From the NCBI RefSeq assembly GCF_010725485.1, contig NZ_AP022598.1, positions 1,054,001 to 1,118,000 on the forward strand: a stretch of DNA of 64,000 nt, given 5' to 3'. Source of the stretch: Mycolicibacterium parafortuitum (lineage in GTDB: Bacteria; Actinomycetota; Actinomycetes; Mycobacteriales; Mycobacteriaceae). Positions 57,146-64,000 of this stretch are shown here, piece by piece. Numbering within the stretch: the first letter of the stretch is position 1; each line of letters opens with the position of its first letter. The notes beneath the pieces were generated by a model, which was not told where the DNA came from, did not search any database, and was given only the letters and a program-made list of their open reading frames with translations. A program made the position numbers and the translations under genes.

Positions 57146-57206
57146 GGCGAAATTGCATTCCAGCAGGCATCCACTCGACTTTTCCCTGCTGGAATGCCAT
57201 TTCGGC
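57146..57206. repeat. intergenic palindromic repeat, copy D
   Basis: Left arm GGCGAAATTGCATTCCAGCA plus GG (57146-57167) and right arm CCTGCTGGAATGCCATTTCG plus GC (57185-57206) pair with 2 mismatches around a 17-base loop that contains TCCACTCGA. It ends 8 bases before the fadA2 stop (gene on the minus strand), so it lies just 3' of fadA2 and upstream of the F420-type gene. Confidence 0.8.
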
Positions 57207-57213
57207 GCAGAAC

Positions 57214-58515
57214 TCAGGCCTCCAGGATGGCCGTGACGCCTTGGCCGCCCGCGGCGCAGACGGAGATCAGCCCGCGCACCGGCTGCCCGGTCTCCTTCTT
57301 CTTCTCGGCGAGCTGCTTGGCCAGCTGGGCGACGATACGGCCGCCCGTCGCGGCGAACGGGTGCCCGGCGGCCAGCGACGAACCGTTGACGTTGAGCTTC
57401 GACCGGTCGATCGCGCCGAGCGCGGAATCCAGGCCGAGCCGTTCCTTGCAGTAGTCCTCGGACTCCCACGCCGCCAGCGTCGCCAGCACCACCGACGCGA
57501 ACGCCTCGTGGATCTCGTAGTAGTCGAAGTCCTGCAGCGTCAGCCCGTTGCGGGCCAGCAGCCGCGGTACCGCATAGGTCGGCGCCATCAGCAGCCCATC
57601 GCGGCCGTTGACGTAGTCGACTGCGGCGGTCTCGCCGTCGACCAAGTAGGCCAGCACCGGGATCGCATGCTTGTCGGCCCACTCCTGCGACGACAGCAGC
57701 GCCACCGACGCGCCGTCGGTCAGCGGCGTGGAGTTGCCCGCCGTCATCGTCGCGTCGCCGTTGCGCACCCCGAACACCGGCTTGAGCTTGGCCAGCTTCT
57801 CCGGCGACGAGTCCGGGCGCAGGTTGTTGTCCCGGTACAGCCCGAGGAACGGGGTGACGAGGTCGTCGAAGAAACCGCGGTCGTAGGCGGCAGCCATGTT
57901 GCGGTGGCTCGCGGCGGCGAGCTCGTCCTGGTCGACGCGCTTGACGCCCATCTCCTTGGCGGTGATCGCGGCGTGCTCGCCCATCGACATGCCGGTGCGG
58001 GGTTCGCTGTTGACCGGGATCTCGACGCCCAGCGACGCGGGCAGCTTGCCCACCAGCTTGAGGCGCTCGACGTTGGACTTGGCACGGCGCAGCCCGAGCA
58101 GCACCTTGCGCAGGTCGTCGCCGAACGCGATCGGCGCGTCGGAGGCGGTGTCCACCCCGCCCGCCGCGGCGACCTCGTAGCGGCCCAGCGCGATACCGTC
58201 GGCGGCGGCGATCGCCGACTGCAGACCGGTGCCGCAGGCCTGCTGCAGGTCGAACGCGGGCGTGTACGACGACAGCGAGCTACCCAGCACGCATTCGCGC
58301 ATCAGGTTGAAGTCCCGGCTGTGCTTGAGGACGGCACCTCCGATCACCGCGTCGAGCCGCTCCCCCTTCAGGTCGAAGCGGTCGGCCAGCCCGTCCAGCG
58401 CGGCGGTGAACATGTCCTGGTTGGACGCGCCGGCGTAGGCGCCGTCGGACCGTGCGAACGGAATCCGGTTACCTCCGAGGATCGCTACCCGGCGGGTTGT
58501 CTTGCTGTCGGCCAC
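57214..58515 (-). CDS. fadA2: acetyl-CoA acetyltransferase FadA2
   Basis: 433 residues. Thiolase signature residues are complete: DLQQACGTGLQSAIAAADGI (nucleophile Cys), YYEIHEAFASVVLATL, GHPFAATGGR (His) and SVCAAGGQGVTAIL (second Cys). The mid-region GMSMGEHAAITAKEMGVKRV is typical of the larger thiolase class. It cleaves 3-ketoacyl-CoA in beta-oxidation or condenses acetyl-CoA. It is divergent from fabG4 across 162 bp, which contains a shared operator. Confidence 0.93.
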   Translation of the reverse strand: MADSKTTRRVAILGGNRIPFARSDGAYAGASNQDMFTAALDGLADRFDLKGERLDAVIGGAVLKHSRDFNLMRECVLGSSLSSYTPAFDLQQACGTGLQSAIAAADGIALGRYEVAAAGGVDTASDAPIAFGDDLRKVLLGLRRAKSNVERLKLVGKLPASLGVEIPVNSEPRTGMSMGEHAAITAKEMGVKRVDQDELAAASHRNMAAAYDRGFFDDLVTPFLGLYRDNNLRPDSSPEKLAKLKPVFGVRNGDATMTAGNSTPLTDGASVALLSSQEWADKHAIPVLAYLVDGETAAVDYVNGRDGLLMAPTYAVPRLLARNGLTLQDFDYYEIHEAFASVVLATLAAWESEDYCKERLGLDSALGAIDRSKLNVNGSSLAAGHPFAATGGRIVAQLAKQLAEKKKETGQPVRGLISVCAAGGQGVTAILEA

Positions 58516-58567
58516 GTCTGCCTCCCGGCGTGCTCATGGGGTGTCCAGGGTCATACTACCCACCGTT

Positions 58568-58583
58568 CTTACTCTGGAGTAAG
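58568..58583. promoter_or_regulatory. fadA2 / fabG4 operator palindrome
   Basis: CTTACTC-TG-GAGTAAG is a perfect 7-bp-arm palindrome in the divergent region, 53 bases upstream of fadA2 and 95 bases upstream of fabG4. TACCCACCG lies just to its left. It resembles the GTTACTGGTGGGTAAC site upstream of fadE5. The TetR gene at 61600-62229 is one candidate regulator; that link is inferred. Confidence 0.6.
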
Positions 58584-58677
58584 TTCGTGAGGGACGCGAC
58601 AGCACTGGGTAACCCCAGCACTGAGCCGCATGACGGTTTACCCCGATCTCATACAAGTCACCAGAAAGGGCAGCACC

Positions 58678-60039
58678 GTGGCTTCCGATCTTCTCTCCCA
58701 GGTCGTCAACTCCGGGCCGGGTTCGTTCCTGGCCAAACAGCTCGGCGTGCCGCAGCCTGAGCCGCTGCGCCGCTACAAGCAGGGTGAGCCGCCGCTGGCC
58801 GGTTCGCTGCTGATCGGCGGCGAGGGCCGCGTGGTCGAACCGCTGCGGGCGGCACTGGCCGGCGACTACGACGTCGTCGCGAACAACCTGGGCGGCCGCT
58901 GGGCCGACTCGTTCGGCGGACTCGTCTACGACGCCACCGGTCTCACCGAGCCCGAGGACCTCAAGGGGCTCTATGAGTTCTTCACCCCGCTACTGCGCAA
59001 CCTGGGACATTCCGGACGCATCGTCGTCATCGGCACCACCCCCGAGGAGACCGCGGGCGTGCACGCGCGCACCGTGCAGCGCGCGCTGGAGGGCTTCACG
59101 CGGTCGCTGGCCAAGGAACTGCGCAACGGCTCGACCGCCTCGCTGGTGTACCTGTCGGCCGATGCGAAGCCGGCTGCGACGGGACTGGAGTCGACGCTGC
59201 GGTTCCTGCTGTCGGGCAAATCGGCCTACGTCGACGGCCAGGTCTTCCACGTCGGGCCGGCCGACGCGACCCCGCCCGCCGACTGGGACAAGCCGCTCGA
59301 CGGCAAGGTCGCGGTGGTGACCGGCGCCGCCCGCGGCATCGGCGCGACGATCGCCGAGGTGTTCGCGCGCGACGGCGCCAAGGTCATCGCGGTCGACGTC
59401 GAACAGGCCGCGGAGGCGCTGGCCGAGACCGCGAAGAAGGTCGGCGGCACCGCGCTGACGCTGGACGTGACGGCCGCCGACGCCGTCGACCAGATCGCCG
59501 AACACGTCCGCGAGCTCTACGCGGATTTCGGCGGCAAGGTCGACATCCTGGTCAACAACGCCGGGATCACCCGCGACAAGCTGCTGGCCAACATGGACGA
59601 GTCGCGGTGGGACTCCGTGATCGCAGTGAATCTCATTGCGCCCCTTCGGCTTGCCGAAGGCCTCGTGGACAGCGGGCTGATCCGTGACGGCGGCCGGATC
59701 ATCGGGCTCTCGTCGATGGCCGGTATCGCGGGCAACCGCGGCCAGACCAACTATGCGGCGACCAAGGCCGGCATGATCGGGCTGACCGACGCGCTGGCAC
59801 CGAGGTTCGCCGAGAAGAACATCACGATCAACGCGGTGGCCCCCGGGTTCATCGAGACCAAGATGACCGAGGCGATCCCGCTGGCCACCCGGGAGGTGGG
59901 CCGTCGGCTGAACTCGCTGTTCCAGGGTGGTCAGCCCGTCGACGTCGCCGAGGCGATCGCGTTCTTCGCCAGCCCGGCGTCGAATGCCGTGACCGGCAAC
60001 ACGATCCGGGTGTGCGGCCAAGCCATGCTGGGGGCATAG
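58678..60039 (+). CDS. fabG4: high-molecular-weight 3-oxoacyl-ACP reductase FabG4
   Basis: 453 residues from GTG 58678 ([20 protein letters not shown]), the size of the two-domain FabG4 class. N-terminal flavodoxin-like domain about 1-205. C-terminal SDR domain: [20 protein letters not shown] (cofactor), [20 protein letters not shown], and the Ser-Tyr-Lys triad in [20 protein letters not shown] with K following. NADH-dependent reduction of 3-oxoacyl thioesters is expected. The stop overlaps the HtdX start by one base (TAGTG). Confidence 0.93.
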   Translation: MASDLLSQVVNSGPGSFLAKQLGVPQPEPLRRYKQGEPPLAGSLLIGGEGRVVEPLRAALAGDYDVVANNLGGRWADSFGGLVYDATGLTEPEDLKGLYEFFTPLLRNLGHSGRIVVIGTTPEETAGVHARTVQRALEGFTRSLAKELRNGSTASLVYLSADAKPAATGLESTLRFLLSGKSAYVDGQVFHVGPADATPPADWDKPLDGKVAVVTGAARGIGATIAEVFARDGAKVIAVDVEQAAEALAETAKKVGGTALTLDVTAADAVDQIAEHVRELYADFGGKVDILVNNAGITRDKLLANMDESRWDSVIAVNLIAPLRLAEGLVDSGLIRDGGRIIGLSSMAGIAGNRGQTNYAATKAGMIGLTDALAPRFAEKNITINAVAPGFIETKMTEAIPLATREVGRRLNSLFQGGQPVDVAEAIAFFASPASNAVTGNTIRVCGQAMLGA

Positions 60040-60887
60040 TGAGCGACAAACAACCCTCGGGCCTGAAGAACCTCGCACTGGCAGCGGCCGGTGCGCTGCC
60101 GTTCGTACCGCGCGGCGACACCCTGCCGACCCGCACGCTGACCGTCGACGATCTGCGCATCGACGCGGCCAACGTCGCCGACTACGCCGCGGTGACCGGA
60201 CTGCGGTTCGACAACGCGGTGCCGCTGACCTATCCGTTCGCGCTGACCTTCCCGACTGTGATGCAGTTGATCACCGGGTTCGATTTCCCTTTCGCGGCAA
60301 TGGGTTCGGTGCATCTGGAGAACCACATCACGCAGCACCGGCCGATCGCGGTGTCCGACACGGTGTCGGTGGCGGTGCGCGCCGACAATATGCGCGAGCA
60401 CCGCAGGGGCCTGTTGGTCGACATCCTGACCGACGTCAAGGTCGGCAACGACGTGGCCTGGCAGCAGGTCACCACGTTCCTGCACCAGCAACGCACCAGC
60501 CTGTCCGGCGAACCGAAGCCGCCGCCGCAGAAGCAACCGAAACTGCCTCCGCCCAACGCGATCCTGAAGATCACCCCGGGCCAGATCCGGCACTACGCGT
60601 CCGTCGGCGGGGACCACAACCCGATCCACACCAACGCCGTCGCGGCGAAGCTGTTCGGCTTCCCGACGGTGATCGCCCACGGCATGTTCAGCGCCGCAAC
60701 GGTTCTGGCGAACATCGAGGGCCAGCTGCCGGACGCGGTCAAGTACTCGGTGCGGTTCGCCAAACCGGTGGTGCTGCCCGCGCGGGCCGGACTGTACGTC
60801 GACCGCACCGCCGACGGCTGGGAGCTGACCCTGCGTCACCTGACGAAGGGCTACCCGCACCTGACCGGCACGCTCACCCCGGCCTGA
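60039..60887 (+). CDS. htdX: (3R)-hydroxyacyl dehydratase HtdX-type (MaoC-like)
   Basis: 282 residues from GTG 60039, overlapping fabG4. Double hot-dog MaoC-like: N-terminal half ALTFPTVMQLITGFDFPFAA, C-terminal half with the hydratase-2 motif ITPGQIRHYASVGGDHNPIH (catalytic Asp and His in GDHNPIH), followed by KLFGFPTVIAHGMFSAATVL. It hydrates or dehydrates 3-hydroxyacyl-ACP/CoA. The operon with fabG4 and the divergent thiolase suggests one fatty-acid unit. Confidence 0.92.
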   Translation: MSDKQPSGLKNLALAAAGALPFVPRGDTLPTRTLTVDDLRIDAANVADYAAVTGLRFDNAVPLTYPFALTFPTVMQLITGFDFPFAAMGSVHLENHITQHRPIAVSDTVSVAVRADNMREHRRGLLVDILTDVKVGNDVAWQQVTTFLHQQRTSLSGEPKPPPQKQPKLPPPNAILKITPGQIRHYASVGGDHNPIHTNAVAAKLFGFPTVIAHGMFSAATVLANIEGQLPDAVKYSVRFAKPVVLPARAGLYVDRTADGWELTLRHLTKGYPHLTGTLTPA

Positions 60888-60925
60888 CGTCGGACGTTTA
60901 CCGACCGGCAGAGACGGCTACAGCT

Positions 60926-61588
60926 GTGACCATGGTCACACGACGGTTCGGCACCTCTCTGGCATGCGTCGCGGCGCTGGGCACCCTGACGCTGTCGGGA
61001 TGTTCGTCCGGCGGTGGGGGTGAGCAGGCCTCCCCGTCCGCGGCAACGTCGCCGTCCTCCGCGACGGGTCAGCCGCAAACCATGGCGACCACCGCTGCGA
61101 GTCCGACGGGCACTCCAGCACCGGCGCCGGCTCCAGGTCCGGCCGGCGCGGGGCCGGACGCCGACCTCGCCACCACGACCTTCCCGGTCGGGCTCGACCG
61201 GGCGCTCGCGGTCGCCGACCAGACCGTGCCCGGCGGGATCGTCACCAAGATCGAGCTGACCTTCGACCGCCCGGCCAACGCCTGGGTGTGGAAGATCGAC
61301 AGCCAGCAGAACACCGACCAGCACGAGATCGTGATCGACGCCCAGTCGGCCCGGGTGCTCGCCGACGACCGCGACCAGGAGTCGGGCGCCCCCGTCGCGG
61401 TGGACCCGCGGAGGTTGACGCCCGAGGACGCGGTGGCTCGGGCGACCGCGTTGTTACCGGGATCGGTGGCCGAATGGACCCTGGAGTACGACGACGGCGT
61501 GCAGCGCTACTCCATCGACATCCGCACCGGTAACACCACCGAGGACGTCCACGTGGACGTGGACTCCGGCACGGCCACCCGCGACTAG
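60926..61588 (+). CDS. PepSY-domain lipoprotein
   Basis: 220 residues from GTG 60926. Lipoprotein signal: TRRFGTSLACVAALGTLTLS then GCSSGG (lipobox LSGC). A long Ser/Thr/Pro/Ala linker (PSAATSPSSATGQPQTMATT) precedes two PepSY-like repeats: FPVGLDRALAVADQTVPGGI with WKIDSQQNTDQHEIVIDAQS, and RLTPEDAVARATALLPGSVA with YSIDIRTGNTTEDVHVDVDS. PepSY domains bind peptides and can inhibit peptidases. It is anchored outside the membrane. It follows htdX by 38 bases. Confidence 0.85.
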   Translation: MTMVTRRFGTSLACVAALGTLTLSGCSSGGGGEQASPSAATSPSSATGQPQTMATTAASPTGTPAPAPAPGPAGAGPDADLATTTFPVGLDRALAVADQTVPGGIVTKIELTFDRPANAWVWKIDSQQNTDQHEIVIDAQSARVLADDRDQESGAPVAVDPRRLTPEDAVARATALLPGSVAEWTLEYDDGVQRYSIDIRTGNTTEDVHVDVDSGTATRD

Positions 61589-61599
61589 CTTGAGATGAC

Positions 61600-62229
61600 C
61601 TAGCTCGAGATGACCGCGGTCGCGTCGACGTCCTGACTCGACGGCGCGCCCTTGAGTCCCCGCCAGAACAGATTGATCATCAGCTCGGACGCCTCCTGGA
61701 CGTCGGCGTCGCCGGTGCTGACCCGCGACGCGATCGCCTCACCCGCGCCGACGAGTGCCACGGCCATCAACTCGAAGTCGATGTCCGGGTCCGGATTCTT
61801 GGTGCCCGAGCGCAGCAGCCGCCCGACGATCTCGATGATGCGCTCCCGGCCCTCACGCACGGTGTGCGCGAACGCCTGCGAGCTGGTGGCCTGTGTGTAG
61901 AGGACCATCCACGACGCCCGGTTCGCGTCGATGTAGTTCAGGAAGGCCAGCACCGCCGTGCGCAGCAGTTCCTTCGGTGCGGCGGTGAAGTCGATGTTGC
62001 TGTTGACCTCGTCGACGAACCGGGTCAGCTCACGGTCCAGGCATGCCCCGAACAACTCCTCCTTGGAGCCGTAATAGAGGTACAGCATCGGCTTGCTGAT
62101 CTGCGCCTCGGCGGCGATCGCGTCCATCGAGGTCTCGTGGTAACCGTTGACCGAGAAGATCTCCACGGCCGCGTCCAGCATCTGCTGCTCACGCACAGCA
62201 CGCGGTAACCGCTTGGTTCCACCTGCCAT
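61600..62229 (-). CDS. TetR/AcrR family regulator
   Basis: 209 residues. Residues about 8-60 form the helix-turn-helix: REQQMLDAAVEIFSVNGYHE, TSMDAIAAEAQISKPMLYLY and YYGSKEELFGACL. The long C-terminal ligand domain includes NRASWMVLYTQATSSQAFAH. By position it corresponds to M. tuberculosis Rv0238. Its targets are unknown; the TTACT-N5-GTAA sites near fadE5 and fadA2/fabG4 are candidates because no other regulator gene is close. It converges with the PepSY lipoprotein gene. Confidence 0.9.
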   Translation of the reverse strand: MAGGTKRLPRAVREQQMLDAAVEIFSVNGYHETSMDAIAAEAQISKPMLYLYYGSKEELFGACLDRELTRFVDEVNSNIDFTAAPKELLRTAVLAFLNYIDANRASWMVLYTQATSSQAFAHTVREGRERIIEIVGRLLRSGTKNPDPDIDFELMAVALVGAGEAIASRVSTGDADVQEASELMINLFWRGLKGAPSSQDVDATAVISS

Positions 62230-62296
62230 GCGTGTGCCTTCCTGACCGATCAGCGATGCTCGCGTGCTCAGACCAGGGTAAGCAATCGCGGACTGA

Positions 62297-63511
62297 TCAG
62301 CCGCCGCACCGCGGCGACGGACCCTTCATCGCGACGATCCGGGACACCGCGGCGTCGACCCCGGACATGGTCAGCTCGCCGGCGCCGACCGCCTTCTCCA
62401 GCCGGTCCAGCACCGCGGGCACCTCCCCGGTGGACAACCACAGCGCCACGTCGGCACCGGCCTGCAGCGAGCGCAGCACCGCGTCGGGAACGCCGAGCCG
62501 GGCCGAGATCGCCTGCATCCCGGACAGGTCGTCGGTGAAGACCACCCCGCCGAACGGCGGGCCGCCGTAGCCGCCGGAACGCAGCAGCGCGTAGGCCTGC
62601 GGACTGAGGCTGGCCGGCTCGTTGCCGGTCAGGCCGGGCACCTCGATGTGGCCCACCATCACGCCCACCGGCGCCTGCGCGGTCAGGGTCCGGTACGGGA
62701 TCAGGTCGTGGTTCTTGAGTTCCTCGATCGACGGCGTGGACGCGCTGCCGGTGTGGGTGTCGCCCGACCCGGCGCCGTGGCCGGGGAAGTGCTTGAGCAC
62801 CGGCAGCACCCCGGCGTCCCGCAGGCCGCGGGCGTACGCGCCCGCGTAGTCCGTGACGGTGGTCGGGTCCGCGCCGAACGAGCGGTCACCGATCACCGAA
62901 TTGTCGGCGGCGTCGGTGACGTCGACGACGGGCGCGAAGTCGATCGTGATGCCGAGGCCGCGCATCTTGGCGCCGCGGTCGCGGGCGACCGCGTAGACCT
63001 CTTCGGGGGTGCTGGTGCGGGCCAGCTGGCGCGGCGACGGCTGACTGCCGATCAGCCCGGCCAGCCGGGACACCCGGCCGCCCTCCTCGTCGACGCTGAC
63101 CGCCAGCGGCAGCGGGCCGGAGTTGGCGATGTCGGGCAGGGATCCGTCGGTGAGCATGGACAGATCGGTCCAACTGCCGACCATGATGCCGCCGACGCGG
63201 TGCTCGGCGGCGACAGCGCGGGCGTCGGCGGCCCCGGTCACCCCGACCATCAACAGCTGCGCGAGCTTGTCGCGCGTCGACATCGCCGCCACAGCCGCGG
63301 CCGGGTCGCCGCACACCGGCGCGGCGGGCGGGACGGGTGCGGGAGCCTCGGGCCGACCCTGGGCGGTACCTGCGGTCAGCGAGGGCCCCTGCACGGCATC
63401 GACGGGCGCTTCATGCTGGTCAGCCCCGGTCGACGAGGTGCATCCGACCAGCAGCGCCGACGCCGCCAGCACTCCGATCAGGACGCTCGGTGTGGTCCGT
63501 GGTGCGGGCAT
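62297..63511 (-). CDS. lpqI: LpqI, GH3 beta-N-acetylglucosaminidase lipoprotein
   Basis: 404 residues from ATG 63511 (MPAPRTTPSVLIGVLAASAL then LVGCTSS, a lipobox); the longer frame upstream is ignored. GH3/NagZ fold: LMVGVTGAADARAVAAEHRV, GPLPLAVSVDEEGGRVSRLA, FAPVVDVTDAADNSVIGDRS, LPVLKHFPGHGAGSGDTHTG (the Asp-x-His acid/base dyad) and GVVFTDDLSGM (nucleophile Asp). It cleaves GlcNAc from peptidoglycan fragments for recycling on the outer face of the membrane. Confidence 0.93.
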   Translation of the reverse strand: MPAPRTTPSVLIGVLAASALLVGCTSSTGADQHEAPVDAVQGPSLTAGTAQGRPEAPAPVPPAAPVCGDPAAAVAAMSTRDKLAQLLMVGVTGAADARAVAAEHRVGGIMVGSWTDLSMLTDGSLPDIANSGPLPLAVSVDEEGGRVSRLAGLIGSQPSPRQLARTSTPEEVYAVARDRGAKMRGLGITIDFAPVVDVTDAADNSVIGDRSFGADPTTVTDYAGAYARGLRDAGVLPVLKHFPGHGAGSGDTHTGSASTPSIEELKNHDLIPYRTLTAQAPVGVMVGHIEVPGLTGNEPASLSPQAYALLRSGGYGGPPFGGVVFTDDLSGMQAISARLGVPDAVLRSLQAGADVALWLSTGEVPAVLDRLEKAVGAGELTMSGVDAAVSRIVAMKGPSPRCGG

Positions 63512-63671
63512 ACGTGCTGACACTAATAGCACCGCAGGCCGTTGTTCTAGCCCGTCCCCAGCGCGCCGGGGCCCCGATCGGGGTGGAAAAACGGCGCTGA
63601 AGTTCGGCGTCCACTTCTCTGAAGACCAAATATCCTGGGCCGAAGAGGTGGACGGCGAACAGGAGCGGTCG

Positions 63672-64000
63672 ATGGCGAGCCCGGTGCCCAAGGACAAGAA
63701 GACGGTGCTGCTGATCGCGTTCGACGGCTCGCGCACGGCACGGCGCGCGGTGCAGTACGCCGGCCGCTTCCTGACCGCCGACCGGGCGGTGGTGCTGACC
63801 GTGTGGTCCCCGATGGACCGCGGATCCGACCCCGGGAACTACGACTACGACCTCGACGGGCCACCCGATCCGCGCGACGACGAACTCGACATCGCACTCG
63901 CGGAGGCACAGCGGATCAACGACGAAGGGGTCGAGCTCGCGGTCAGCGCAGGCCTGCCCGCCGAGCCGATGCGCCGGGCCGCCACCTTTACCGTGTGGCA
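63672..64000 (+). CDS. universal stress protein, N-terminal part (cut by window edge)
   Basis: The first 109 codons are present from ATG 63672, with AGGAGCGG upstream. Usp N-terminus: KKTVLLIAFDGSRTARRAVQ and YAGRFLTADRAVVLTVWSP, with an acidic insert GNYDYDLDGPPDPRDDELD. The ATP-binding G-x2-G-x9-G part, if any, lies beyond the window. It is divergent from lpqI across 160 bp. Confidence 0.8.
   Translation, partial: MASPVPKDKKTVLLIAFDGSRTARRAVQYAGRFLTADRAVVLTVWSPMDRGSDPGNYDYDLDGPPDPRDDELDIALAEAQRINDEGVELAVSAGLPAEPMRRAATFTVW

Overview
The window reads as chromosome of a rapid-growing mycobacterium (Mycolicibacterium or M. smegmatis-like). The evidence is high GC with GTG and TTG starts, LpqI, FadE5/FadA2/FabG4/HtdX, the Sdh1 operon, mycobacterial Pks/PapA/MmpL/FadD/PE-domain genes and an AAC(2')-type acetyltransferase. 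From memory, much of the gene order parallels M. tuberculosis Rv0236-Rv0265c, with the lipid cluster at 33-52 kb inserted. No tRNA, rRNA, IS element, prophage or CRISPR array was seen.

Layout. 1-9.2 kb is accessory: a cut NAD(P)-binding protein, a DUF5718 protein, a TetR facing a small secreted protein across a palindrome, a cyanase/FNT-transporter pair facing a PAS-AraC regulator, an HxlR/MFS divergent pair, a thioesterase, a dienelactone-hydrolase-like protein without its nucleophile, and an APH-fold kinase. 9.2-15.7 kb holds transport and metabolism genes: LysE, a Pro-rich secreted protein, a 40-residue membrane protein overlapping a YeiH-type exporter, an iron-siderophore lipoprotein, a queuosine-precursor transporter, PxpBC and AAC(2'). 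15.8-21.1 kb is nitrite assimilation: a HemD-winged-helix fusion, a sirohydrochlorin chelatase, a 7Fe ferredoxin and NirBD. 21.3-28 kb carries Hsp20, a universal stress protein, a PEP-mutase-like enzyme and succinate dehydrogenase 1. Directly behind sdhB lies a small protein with four 12-residue repeats followed by 13 cysteines at exactly every third residue.

28-33 kb holds an Lrp regulator facing an acyl-CoA dehydrogenase, a rhodanese, and a 2OG-Fe(II) oxygenase overlapping a flavin reductase. 32.7-52.1 kb is a trehalose-polyphleate-type glycolipid locus: GAP-family protein, PE-domain acyltransferase, FadD23, MmpL10, PapA, and a 3,661-residue two-module Pks divergent from papA. 52-60.9 kb carries TspO, an NAD(P)-dependent reductase, FadE5, an F420-type oxidoreductase and the fadA2/fabG4-htdX divergon. 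FadE5 and fadA2/fabG4 share a TTACT-N5-GTAA-like operator. 60.9-64 kb holds a PepSY lipoprotein, a TetR regulator, LpqI and a cut universal stress protein.

The most notable unexplained items are the period-3 cysteine protein behind sdhB and a family of about 61-bp intergenic palindromes (13.4, 17.65, 18.15 and 57.15 kb), one of which supplies the C-terminal codons of the chelatase gene. Locus-tag and family comparisons rest on memory, since no search could be run.
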